A DNA stretch of 64,000 bases from CALBPI01 sp963922335 (GTDB lineage Bacteria > Pseudomonadota > Gammaproteobacteria > Steroidobacterales > Woeseiaceae), in NCBI GenBank assembly GCA_963922335.1, contig CAWUIB010000007.1, positions 143,672 through 207,671 on the forward strand, written 5' to 3'. Positions within the stretch are counted from its first letter, which is position 1, and each line of letters opens with the position of its first letter. Below, in pieces: positions 24,395 through 33,517 of the stretch. The translations under genes were made by a program, and so were the position numbers. The notes below the pieces were generated by a model, which worked only from the letters and a program-made list of their open reading frames with translations, was not told the origin of the DNA and ran no database searches.

Positions 24395-25114
24395 CTAGTC
24401 TTCGTTCGCTTGGCTAAGCGCAGCGGCATACTTTGCATTGCTCTTGATGTACGACACCAGTCCGGGATATTGCTTAACGCTAGTCTTCGAAAAAACCGCG
24501 AAGATGTCGATCTCATCCATGGGGTCGCTGGCGTCCCCACGCCAACTAGCAAAAGCAAATATGGCAGCGATTGACGCATAGGTTACCGGAGCTCTGGATG
24601 CAGGCGGCGACGTATCTGAGTCCGAGAAATATGCGCTAGTGAACGCTGTCTTTCCATGTAGACGGAACGCGTTATAGATCGCCGCGCGTGCGTCGTCCTC
24701 ATGGACTCGAACAATGTCCTGATGGACCTCGTTCTCAATCTTACTGGCCAGTCGTAGGTAAGTGCGTAAAGACCTGGCTACACCAAGCCACAACAGCGGA
24801 TCATTGGATGGAGGCTGCTTCGAATCTACGCCTACAAATCGGTTTACCGCCTGAGACAAAATATCCTTGCACTCGATGAGTAACCGCTCCGATCGACGAT
24901 AAGCTGCATCTTCATCATTGCGTTCCGCCGTCTGGCGATACACAAATACTGCAACTACCGCAGCAACGCACACCGCCATCGTCGACAGAGCGGTCCACGA
25001 CCCTTTTGCATCGTCTTTCCAGTCCAGCATTGTGACGATCAATACCAACGCCAACATCGCGCATGGCACGAAAACCAGCCGAAACGCAGTTGTATCGATG
25101 TCGTCCCCTCTCAT
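24395..25114 (-). CDS. Two-helix membrane protein of unknown function
   Basis: A 239-aa product with two transmembrane helices near the N-terminus (LVFVPCAMLALVLIVTML and LSTMAVCVAAVVAVFVY). A mostly helical cytoplasmic part follows (ERNDEDAAYRRSERLLIECKDILSQAVNRF). I recognise no family. It starts the three-gene minus-strand run that continues with the lipoprotein and the haloperoxidase. Confidence 0.6.
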   Translation of the reverse strand: MRGDDIDTTAFRLVFVPCAMLALVLIVTMLDWKDDAKGSWTALSTMAVCVAAVVAVFVYRQTAERNDEDAAYRRSERLLIECKDILSQAVNRFVGVDSKQPPSNDPLLWLGVARSLRTYLRLASKIENEVHQDIVRVHEDDARAAIYNAFRLHGKTAFTSAYFSDSDTSPPASRAPVTYASIAAIFAFASWRGDASDPMDEIDIFAVFSKTSVKQYPGLVSYIKSNAKYAAALSQANED

Positions 25115-25171
25115 GGGGATAGTCTAGCACTGCGTCGACGGTGGCCGACGGTGTGTCTGGCGATGATATGA

Positions 25172-25654
25172 ATGGCTACAATGCAAGACATGAGTTCAAA
25201 GACACCCGCTGAGTCTGCCGTCGAGCACAACGTCTATAAGGTCTTCCCCAATGACCTTAATTCGAAAAACACTGTCTTTGGGGGTCTTGTCATGAGCCTG
25301 TGTGATCGAACCGCACTGATCGTCGCCGAGCGGCACAGCGGTTCGGCTTGTGTCACGGCGGCGGTCGATAGCCTCACTTTTCTTGCGGCGGCCGGCACCG
25401 GAGACACACTGATCGTTAAGGCCGCTGTGAACCGAGCGTGGCGAACATCCATGGAGATCGGTTGTCGCGTCACCGCGGAGAACAGTCGCACAGGCGAAAC
25501 ACGCCATATCGTTTCGGCGTACCTCACCTTCGTCGCACTGGATGACAATGGCCGTCCGACTCCGGTTCCGGAGATCCAACCGACGACTGACATCGAGCGT
25601 AAGCGCTATGAGCAGGCTGCCTTTCGTCGCAAGCAGCGATTGGATAACAAATGA
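25172..25654 (+). CDS. Acyl-CoA thioesterase, hotdog fold (YciA/ACOT type)
   Basis: Up to 160 aa. The hotdog core is clear: LNSKNTVFGGLVMSLCDRTALIVAERHSG, then VTAAVDSLTFLAAAGTGD, where D in VDS is the likely catalytic acid of the YciA-type family. It would hydrolyse acyl-CoA in the cytoplasm. The start may be 25172, 25181 or 25190; all are in frame and none has a strong ribosome-binding site. Its stop overlaps the ATG of the next gene (ATGA). Confidence 0.82.
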   Translation: MATMQDMSSKTPAESAVEHNVYKVFPNDLNSKNTVFGGLVMSLCDRTALIVAERHSGSACVTAAVDSLTFLAAAGTGDTLIVKAAVNRAWRTSMEIGCRVTAENSRTGETRHIVSAYLTFVALDDNGRPTPVPEIQPTTDIERKRYEQAAFRRKQRLDNK

Positions 25655-26166
25655 CTGAAGAGCATCTGCCCGCGGAGGAACCATACGCGCCAAACCTGCC
25701 ATATTTGAATCATGGCGACGCGCCGACCGACGACACCGCAAAGGCGTTGCTGCTCGCCCAGCACGAGTATCTGCGCAATGAGATCAGCCACTCCATCGCG
25801 GACATTATGCGAAACCCAACGATCGCCGCGGTTGCCAGCGGTGGTGTGTGGGCGTGGCTGTTCGCCTCGGATGACGGCTCCGGGGTTCGCGTCGCCGCAG
25901 CGATCATCCCACTCATATTGAGCCTACTTCTGATCTGGAGAGACAAGGCGGTCCGTGATAACTGGATTGAGATTGCGCACTACTGCCTCGACATCGAGCG
26001 CCGACTCGGCACCGAAGGGTGGGAGCACCATTGCTTTTCGAAACGTAAGCCCGACGATGCGTGGACTCGCAATTTTCACGCGAACTGGACGAAAGCTTGC
26101 TTGTGGTTGATTGCCCTGTTGAACGCGATCGCCTTCCTTTACGTCGCTTTCTGGCACATCGACTGA
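25651..26166 (+). CDS. Small multi-helix membrane protein of unknown function
   Basis: A 171-aa product translationally coupled to the thioesterase by an ATGA overlap. It has hydrophobic helices near 55-90 (PTIAAVASGGVWAWLF, VAAAIIPLILSLLLIW) and at the C-terminus (LWLIALLNAIAFLYVAFW). The intervening part holds EIAHYCLDIERRLG and is charged. The layout resembles two- or three-helix cytosolic-domain membrane proteins, but I cannot name a family. Confidence 0.65.
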   Translation: MTEEHLPAEEPYAPNLPYLNHGDAPTDDTAKALLLAQHEYLRNEISHSIADIMRNPTIAAVASGGVWAWLFASDDGSGVRVAAAIIPLILSLLLIWRDKAVRDNWIEIAHYCLDIERRLGTEGWEHHCFSKRKPDDAWTRNFHANWTKACLWLIALLNAIAFLYVAFWHID

Positions 26167-26167
26167 A

Positions 26168-26557
26168 TCAGAATAGCGCAGCGATCAGCATGAACAACGT
26201 AGCCAGGAATCCGACTGCCCACACCACGGATCGCAGCAGATAGACACCTGAGGCGTAGGCGGGGACGTAGGCAATGCGAGCTGCGAGGTAAACCCAAGCG
26301 CAGTTTTGTGTCAGACCGCTGCTCGATTCACTCAAAACCACGACGACGACAGCAATAGCGAATAGCACAAGCGCCTCGAAATGGTTCTCCATTGCCCGTT
26401 TCAGGCGACCAGCCATGCCTTTTGCGACCTTCTGTTCATCGCGCGGCCCCGCCGTGTAGTCGGTGCCTAACTGCAGATTGACGGGTATCGCCATCAGGAT
26501 GAACTGGACGTACTGCAACAGTGCGGCAAATCCGAGGATTTTGACTTCAACGGGCAT
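26168..26557 (-). CDS. MAPEG-family membrane protein
   Basis: A 129-aa protein with four hydrophobic helices. The signature GRLKRAMENHFEALVLFA, with R and E-N positions, is typical of bacterial MAPEG proteins, relatives of microsomal glutathione transferase and FLAP. ARIAYVPAYASGVYLLRSVVW is also characteristic. Function in bacteria is mostly unproven; glutathione-linked detoxification in the membrane is possible. It is convergent with the previous gene, with two bases between stops. Confidence 0.85.
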   Translation of the reverse strand: MPVEVKILGFAALLQYVQFILMAIPVNLQLGTDYTAGPRDEQKVAKGMAGRLKRAMENHFEALVLFAIAVVVVVLSESSSGLTQNCAWVYLAARIAYVPAYASGVYLLRSVVWAVGFLATLFMLIAALF

Positions 26558-26920
26558 GGCAGTGTCTCTCTAACTACCTCCCCATATGGTGCTACAAAGC
26601 TGCTTGGATTTCCGGATTGATAAAAATAGACAAATATTAAACGGAAATTCAGTTTTGTTGCGAAATCGAGATTAGAGAGCGATCAAAAGGTGACGCAACT
26701 CCTATATCGATAGGCCCGAACGATTATTTCAGTTATTTCAGTAGAAAATGAAATGAGTACTATGTATTCTAGACAAATCGAAGATTGACTAAGTTTTTCT
26801 TCGACAAAAAAGGGGGCTTTTTAGACAAGCAGCCGCAGTTCCTCACCGGCGAGGTGATAGCAAGACGCAATCGCAAACTGCTGCAAACGGCGCTGCAGAT
26901 AGACTGAATGGAGGTTACCC
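26558..26920. other. 363-base AT-rich intergenic region
   Basis: No gene is visible. The stretch is clearly more AT-rich than its surroundings. It contains a tandem TATTTCAGT TATTTCAGT near 26725 and TTGACT at 26785. GGAGGTTACCC just before 26921 is a strong ribosome-binding site for the DoxX-like gene. Promoters for the divergent MAPEG and DoxX genes must lie here, but I could not fix a -35/-10 pair. Confidence 0.4.
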
Positions 26921-27451
26921 ATGTCAACTGACGTAAATCTGACGTATAACGCTGGGTCCGAGAACTCGGGCTCTAACTGGCTGACCCGCGCGGCGGCTAC
27001 TGGTTACATCGCAGACCTTGGCTGGTCTGACCGCATTGCCCACTGGTTCCTGCGGATTCCGCTGGCGGTGTTGATCTGGAGCTACGGCATCCAGAAATTC
27101 CCATCCGTATTCACGAACCCTGGCGACTTTGGCGTACCGGCAGTGCTCTACGTACTGAACGGGCTCGCGGAAGTGCTTGGGGTCATCGCGCTGATCGTCG
27201 GTGGCATCGTGGAGACGTGGAATCCGAAGCACAACCTGCTCCGATTGGGTGGTGATGTCATCACCCGCACTGCGGGTTTTGCGTTGGCTTCAGCCATTGG
27301 TGGCGTCATTTACTTCTTCTACTGGGGCTCGATCACCCTCAGCAACCCGCACACCATGCAGTTCGGCCTCGCACTGTTCTTCATGCTGCGGGGTAACAAG
27401 CTGATTCGCGCTCGTCAGGTTGAGTTGCCGACCGCAAACGCTGCCGCGTAA
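26921..27451 (+). CDS. DoxX-like membrane protein
   Basis: A 176-aa protein with four hydrophobic helices. WFLRIPLAVLIWSYGIQKFP followed by LNGLAEVLGVIALIVGG is the DoxX/DoxD-like pattern of small quinone-linked or redox-associated membrane proteins. The exact role is unknown. It has a strong GGAGG ribosome-binding site and its own terminator, so it is a single-gene unit. Confidence 0.75.
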   Translation: MSTDVNLTYNAGSENSGSNWLTRAAATGYIADLGWSDRIAHWFLRIPLAVLIWSYGIQKFPSVFTNPGDFGVPAVLYVLNGLAEVLGVIALIVGGIVETWNPKHNLLRLGGDVITRTAGFALASAIGGVIYFFYWGSITLSNPHTMQFGLALFFMLRGNKLIRARQVELPTANAAA

Positions 27452-27476
27452 GCGCCGCATTAGAAGAGTGAGTAAG

Positions 27477-27510
27477 AGCCCTGCCGTTCCGCGACGGCAG
27501 GGCTTTTTTT
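27477..27510 (+). terminator. Rho-independent terminator after the DoxX-like gene
   Basis: AGCCCTGCCGT pairs with ACGGCAGGGCT around a TCCGCG loop and is followed by seven T. Confidence 0.92.
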
Positions 27511-27580
27511 GCTTGTGGTTTGACGCGTTCGTAGAAACAATGTTGCGCTCACCAGCACCGGACCGGAGGGGAGTGTTCCA

Positions 27581-29617
27581 GTGACTCAGTATCCGCACCT
27601 TTTTACGCCGCTTGATCTTGGGTTCACCACGCTCCGGAATCGAATCCTCATGGGGTCGATGCACACGGGTCTCGAAGATGGCAATCAACATGCGAAGCTG
27701 GCCGCCTACTTTCGAGAGCGTGCGCGCGGCGAGGTAGGCATTATCGTCACCGGCGGTTACGCGCCGAATCGTGCTGGTTGGGTCAAGCCGTTCGCTGGGA
27801 AGCTGACCACTCGCGGCGAGGCGGCGAAGCACCGGACGGTGACCGCAGCAGTTCATGAAGAAGGCGGCAAGATCGCGCTGCAAATCCTTCACGCCGGACG
27901 GTATGCCTACCATCCGCTGGCCGTTGCGCCCTCGAAAATTCGTTCGCCGATCACCCCATTTACGCCGCGCGAGTTGTCTACTGCTGGTGTCGAGCGACAG
28001 ATTCGTGACTTCGTAAACTGTGCGAAACGCGCTCGCGAAGCAGGTTATGACGGCGTCGAAATCATGGGCTCAGAAGGCTACTTCATCAACGAGTTTCTGG
28101 TGAGCCATACCAACCAACGGACCGACAAATGGGGCGGCGACTACGAGCGCCGGATGCAGCTGCCAATCGAAATCGTGTCGCGCACGCGCGAAGCTGTTGG
28201 CGATGACTTCATCATCATTTATCGGCTATCGATGATCGATCTGATCCCTGACGGCAGTACGTGGAACGAGACCGTGCAACTGGCAAAGGCTATCGAAAGC
28301 GCGGGCGCCACCATCATTAACACCGGCATTGGTTGGCATGAGGCGCGCGTGCCAACGATTGCAACCTCCGTCCCACGCAAGGCATTTACGTGGGTGACTC
28401 GAAAAATGAAAGAAGAGGTCAGCATTCCCCTGGTGACCTCGAACCGGATCAATCTGCCGAGTGTTGCCGAGGAGATTCTGGAAAACGGCGATGCGGACAT
28501 GGTGTCGCTCGCAAGACCATTGCTCGCCGATCCGGAGTTCGCAAAGAAGTCTCGCGAAGGGCGTGCTGATGAGATAAACGTGTGCATCGCCTGCAATCAG
28601 GCGTGCCTGGATCATACCTTCTCAAACAAGACGAGCAGTTGCCTGGTGAACCCACGGGCGTGCCACGAGACTGAGTTGAACTACGAGAAGACCGAGACGG
28701 TGCGCCGTTTCGCGGTCATCGGCGCAGGCCCTGCCGGACTGTCGACCGCGCTGGTGCTAAACGAGCGCGGACACAAAGTGGATCTATACGATCGTGCCGA
28801 CAAGATTGGCGGGCAGCTCAATATGGCGGCGGCGATTCCCGGCAAAGAAGAGTTTTTCGAGATGCTGCGCTACTACACGCGTCAGCTCGAGCTCAGCACC
28901 GTCGACCTGAAACTCGGCACAGATGTCTCAGAGTCACTGTTGATCGATGAGGGCTACGACGGCGTCATCGTTGCGACCGGTGTCGTGCCGCGTGACCCGC
29001 AAATCCCTGGTCAGGATCACCCCAAAGTACTGAGCTACATCGATGTACTGCGCAATAAAGCGCCTGTTGGTAAACGGGTAGCAATCATCGGTGCCGGCGG
29101 CATCGGTTTCGATGTGGCTGAGTATCTCGTTCATGAGGAAGGTCAATCATCAACGATGGACCTGGATGAGTGGCTCGCCGAGTGGGGTGTCGTGGATCCC
29201 GCGGATGCTCGTGGCGGTTTATCGCGTGAGCGCGCCCAACCCGCCGGACCCGCCCGCGAGGTGACCCTGCTCCAACGCAAGAAAGGCAAACTCGGTGCGA
29301 AGCTCGGCAAAACCACCGGCTGGATTCATCGGTCATCTTTGAAGATGAAAGGTGTGAAGATGATCGGCGAAGTGAACTATGAGCAGATCAGCGACGAGGG
29401 CCTGCTCATCACGTTTGGCGATGGTCGCAAAGACCCGACCTGGCTGGACGTCGACAACATCATCATGTGCGCCGGACAGATCCCATTAGAAGAATTGAAG
29501 ACGCCATTGGAGGCTGCCGGCATTCCGGTTCATGTCATCGGTGGTGCAGATGTTGCGGCTGAGCTCGACGCGAAGCGTGCGATCAATCAGGGGAGTCGAC
29601 TGGCGGCTGCGCTCTAG
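27581..29617 (+). CDS. FadH-like 2,4-dienoyl-CoA reductase (OYE-type flavoprotein)
   Basis: A 678-aa protein, close to the 672 aa of E. coli FadH, starting at GTG 27581 after GGAGGGGAG. Domains: an FMN-binding TIM barrel of the old-yellow-enzyme type (residues 1-330; PHLFTPLDLG, GYDGVEIMGSEGYFINEFL), a 4Fe-4S site (CIACNQACLD with two later cysteines), and FAD/NADPH-binding halves (AVIGAGPAGLSTAL and VAIIGAGGIGFDVAEYL). The reaction is NADPH-dependent reduction of 2,4-dienoyl-CoA in oxidation of unsaturated fatty acids, though related paralogs act on other enals. It is convergent with the MarR-type gene. Confidence 0.88.
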   Translation: MTQYPHLFTPLDLGFTTLRNRILMGSMHTGLEDGNQHAKLAAYFRERARGEVGIIVTGGYAPNRAGWVKPFAGKLTTRGEAAKHRTVTAAVHEEGGKIALQILHAGRYAYHPLAVAPSKIRSPITPFTPRELSTAGVERQIRDFVNCAKRAREAGYDGVEIMGSEGYFINEFLVSHTNQRTDKWGGDYERRMQLPIEIVSRTREAVGDDFIIIYRLSMIDLIPDGSTWNETVQLAKAIESAGATIINTGIGWHEARVPTIATSVPRKAFTWVTRKMKEEVSIPLVTSNRINLPSVAEEILENGDADMVSLARPLLADPEFAKKSREGRADEINVCIACNQACLDHTFSNKTSSCLVNPRACHETELNYEKTETVRRFAVIGAGPAGLSTALVLNERGHKVDLYDRADKIGGQLNMAAAIPGKEEFFEMLRYYTRQLELSTVDLKLGTDVSESLLIDEGYDGVIVATGVVPRDPQIPGQDHPKVLSYIDVLRNKAPVGKRVAIIGAGGIGFDVAEYLVHEEGQSSTMDLDEWLAEWGVVDPADARGGLSRERAQPAGPAREVTLLQRKKGKLGAKLGKTTGWIHRSSLKMKGVKMIGEVNYEQISDEGLLITFGDGRKDPTWLDVDNIIMCAGQIPLEELKTPLEAAGIPVHVIGGADVAAELDAKRAINQGSRLAAAL

Positions 29618-29627
29618 TGGCTATAGC

Positions 29628-30062
29628 CTAGGCAGCACGCAATAGCGTCATTACTTGCTCGAAACCACCGATACGAGCATCGCTAAGTTCGTCCAATCGT
29701 AAGCTCGCGTAGAAATCGGCGAGTACGCCGCTTACGTCTTCAAGTAGCGTGGCACCACCAGCCGTCAGCGTGGCCAAACTCTGGCGAGCATCACGCTCAT
29801 TGCGCACGGTTGCCACATAGCCGAGTTTCTCCAGCGGTTTGAGCGCTCTCGTAACGCCAGACGGTGTAACTGACAGCGACTGCGCGAGTGCGACACGAGT
29901 AAGGCCCTGATTCGCCTCCTGTAGTGCACGTAATAGTCGGTACTCGCTAAAGCTGACCCCGCGCGAGAATGACAGCGCATTATCGAGACGCCGCTCTACT
30001 ACGGCCGCGACGTTCAGCATGTCGAGGATGAGTTGCTCGGAACGTTTTGCTTTCTTTTTCAT
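29628..30062 (-). CDS. MarR-family transcription regulator
   Basis: About 144 aa from ATG 30062; an in-frame ATG at 30083 lies inside the upstream palindrome and is less likely. The winged helix is at about 45-110: FSEYRLLRALQEA, LAQSLSVTPSGVTRALKPLEKLGYV, then the wing with NERDARQ. MarR proteins usually repress their own and adjacent genes and release DNA when a small ligand binds. The ligand here is unknown; acyl-CoA or phenolics are possible given the neighbouring FadH-like gene. The palindrome at 30068 is the likely autoregulatory operator. Confidence 0.85.
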   Translation of the reverse strand: MKKKAKRSEQLILDMLNVAAVVERRLDNALSFSRGVSFSEYRLLRALQEANQGLTRVALAQSLSVTPSGVTRALKPLEKLGYVATVRNERDARQSLATLTAGGATLLEDVSGVLADFYASLRLDELSDARIGGFEQVMTLLRAA

Positions 30063-30067
30063 CAGCG

Positions 30068-30095
30068 AATAATACGTGAGCACTCACGTATTATT
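30068..30095. promoter_or_regulatory. Perfect 28-bp palindrome, likely MarR operator
   Basis: AATAATACGTGAG and CTCACGTATTATT form exact 13-base arms around CA. It lies immediately upstream of the MarR-type start at 30062, where a dimeric winged-helix repressor would bind for autoregulation. Confidence 0.8.
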
Positions 30096-30125
30096 CAACT
30101 TTTGTAGAGTGGAAACTCAGGTGCT

Positions 30126-31466
<1,341 letters not shown>

Positions 31467-31620
31467 TGGAGTGTTCTCCGGGGTGCCTGAACATCGCGTA
31501 CGGACTATGCCGGCGAGTTTCGGTCCAGGCCTTGGATAGGAGTTCGTAGTGCGGCAGGCTGCCGGACCATCAAGCGTCGACCGATGGACGCTGCAAGCAG
31601 CACAATAGCAGGTTTGCAAC

Positions 31621-32412
31621 TTAAAAGAGCAAATTGTTTTTGGTGGGTGCCTGGTCCGGAGCCCATGGCTTCTGAGCTACTAGCGCGAGCCAATCGGTAT
31701 AGAACTGGTTCAAGAATCTTTGCGCATGGAAAAAGTGGTAGTGCTGCGACGGGTCGAGAGTCTCGGTGATGCCGTCCACATAGACGCTGTATTCGACCGA
31801 GCATCCGGTGGGCGTCGTTGTCTTGTAAGTGTAACCGGTGCCATCCAGAAAGCGCTGGCCCTCGCCTGCGGCGATCTCTGCAAGCACCACCAACTCGTCC
31901 TCGGTCTTCATCATGAACTGGTTGTTCTTTGCTAACGGACTCGTGCGCACTATCTCGGTCGCCTCGAATGTCAGTGGCGCTGCAAAACCCTGTTCCGTCG
32001 ACAGCACAAATGTTTGAGTGTCACCAAACACAACTCGCTTTCGACCCCACTGGTCTTCTGCGCCGTCGACTCGACTACCGGACTCATAAATCACCCAATA
32101 ACCCAAGTTGTTCTGCGGGGATCCTGGTGGGTAACAAACCACTTTGGCAAAGGCGCGAAACGCTTCGCCGGTGTACGCCTCCAGATCAGTGTGGCGGAAC
32201 TCTATCCACGCTTCACTCTCGCCGGATGAGACACTCGTTGGACCCAATCGGAAATACTTACCGGGCACCATACCGCCGGCCTTTCCACCATAAAGCGTGT
32301 GCTCATTACCCCAAGGCAACGCATCGTTCTTAGTGCGCGCATCGGAATCTGCCTCACAAGCGCAGAGACAGACTACGCAGAGAATGAGAAACGAAGACCC
32401 CGTGAGTTTCAT
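31621..32412 (-). CDS. Lipoprotein of unknown function
   Basis: About 263 aa from ATG 32412. It begins with a lipoprotein signal (MKLTGSSFLILCVVCLCAC, lipobox LCAC, lipid on C19). The mature part has many aromatic residues (PGKYFRLGPTSVSSGESEAW, HYHFFHAQRF) and no family I recognise. An open frame runs upstream from 32412 but lacks a signal and overlaps the terminator of the neighbouring gene. Confidence 0.6.
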   Translation of the reverse strand: MKLTGSSFLILCVVCLCACEADSDARTKNDALPWGNEHTLYGGKAGGMVPGKYFRLGPTSVSSGESEAWIEFRHTDLEAYTGEAFRAFAKVVCYPPGSPQNNLGYWVIYESGSRVDGAEDQWGRKRVVFGDTQTFVLSTEQGFAAPLTFEATEIVRTSPLAKNNQFMMKTEDELVVLAEIAAGEGQRFLDGTGYTYKTTTPTGCSVEYSVYVDGITETLDPSQHYHFFHAQRFLNQFYTDWLALVAQKPWAPDQAPTKNNLLF

Positions 32413-32469
32413 GCACTTCAGTCTACTTTGAATCTTCCATGAGCGGTGACTTGGACGCGGCACCAAAGT

Positions 32470-32506
32470 AAAAAAACCGGCGCACCGAAACCTTCGGATA
32501 CGCCGG
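32470..32506 (-). terminator. Rho-independent terminator after the second secreted-protein copy
   Basis: On the minus strand CCGGCG and CGCCGG pair, with an inner CCGAA/TTCGG pairing, followed by seven T. It begins 25 bases after the stop of the secreted gene at 32531. Confidence 0.85.
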
Positions 32507-32530
32507 AGTTCAATCCGCTGCGCCGTTGGA

Positions 32531-33298
32531 TCAGGGCGTACACATGTCATTCATCGCAAGGTAAACCGACCCAGTTCTCACGTTGCCGGCATGGTCCTCA
32601 ACCTCCACGTTCAATGTGGCGGCGTTGCCGAGATGCGTCACGGCAAACGTCAAATCAACCACCTGGTTTGCTGCTGCGAATGCGGGGTTCGGGCGCTCGT
32701 AGGTCAGCGTTTTCCGCCAGCCCTGCATATCGCCATTCGCGCCTCTTATCTCAACAAAGTCCGCCACTGCGTCACCCTGACTCACATTCACAAACTCGGT
32801 AGGACCATCCTCGAACACCAACGGATTCTGCCATTGCCCGACCCAGGCAACGTCGCGCTCGGGCAGGCTGACTTCGATGCGTTTGATGCCACTCAAGTCT
32901 TCCGCGCGGACCGTGAAGCTGTACGGCACCGTCCCGATCGGCATGTTTGGACCGGCCAGCTCACGGAAAAAGTAAGTACGATTCTGGATGTACTTATCTG
33001 TGAAATCCGTCTGGTTGAAGGTGTCGGTCCAATATTCCGCCCAGCCGTCGCTTACCGTCCCACGACAGCCCAGCGCTTGTGGACCGACGTAGTTGTACTT
33101 CCAGTGAACCCGAGGCGGCATCACGTTGTGTTCGTACCAGATAATCGGCCCAGCGTTCATTGAGTCGTTCATCGTCACGATCAGCGTCGGTTTGATCGAG
33201 TCGTTGGCCGGCACGGTACCACCGCCTCTTCGAGCATCTGCATCGGTCGCGCTGGTTGCCAAAAGGCCCAAGATTACGGTCGTCATTAGTTTGTTCAT
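32531..33298 (-). CDS. Secreted protein of unknown function, copy 2 of a duplicated family
   Basis: A 255-aa protein with a signal peptide (MNKLMTTVILGLLATSATDADA). It is homologous along its length to the product of 9059-9805. Shared features include IKPTLIVTMNDSMNAGPIIW versus the same pattern there, YIQNRTYFF, FEDGPTEFVNVS, and VEVEDHAGNVRTGSVYLA near the C-terminus. The mature protein is probably all-beta. It is divergent from a CadC-like regulator of the same subfamily as at 10028, with an 11-bp repeat array between. The pair therefore forms a two-gene module present twice in this window. Confidence 0.75.
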   Translation of the reverse strand: MNKLMTTVILGLLATSATDADARRGGGTVPANDSIKPTLIVTMNDSMNAGPIIWYEHNVMPPRVHWKYNYVGPQALGCRGTVSDGWAEYWTDTFNQTDFTDKYIQNRTYFFRELAGPNMPIGTVPYSFTVRAEDLSGIKRIEVSLPERDVAWVGQWQNPLVFEDGPTEFVNVSQGDAVADFVEIRGANGDMQGWRKTLTYERPNPAFAAANQVVDLTFAVTHLGNAATLNVEVEDHAGNVRTGSVYLAMNDMCTP

Positions 33299-33378
33299 GT
33301 CTAGCTCCCTAAGTGCTGTTGAAATTGGCTGCGGCTCATACCGCGGAACCGATCATCTCGGGAGCGCTACCCTTTTCG

Positions 33379-33433
33379 CCTGACGAAGACCTCCGGATTT
33401 CCGAATCAGTACCTGACGAACACCGCCACTTAC
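33379..33433. promoter_or_regulatory. 11-bp-period direct repeats of the second module
   Basis: Rows of 11 from 33379 read cctgacgaaga, cctccggattt, ccgaatcagta, cctgacgaaca, ccgccacttac. All start with CC in exact register; two are nearly identical CCTGACGAA units. TGATTT follows at 33434, exactly 84 bases before the regulator's TTG, as at 9944/10028. The block lies 81 bases from the secreted gene's start. Confidence 0.75.
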
Positions 33434-33517
33434 TGATTTATCTCGCTTTTTTACTTGTGCGGGAGCTAGTGCGAAGCCGGCTCAACGGGTAGTCTTGAAC
33501 CCTCAAGGGGGAGTTTT

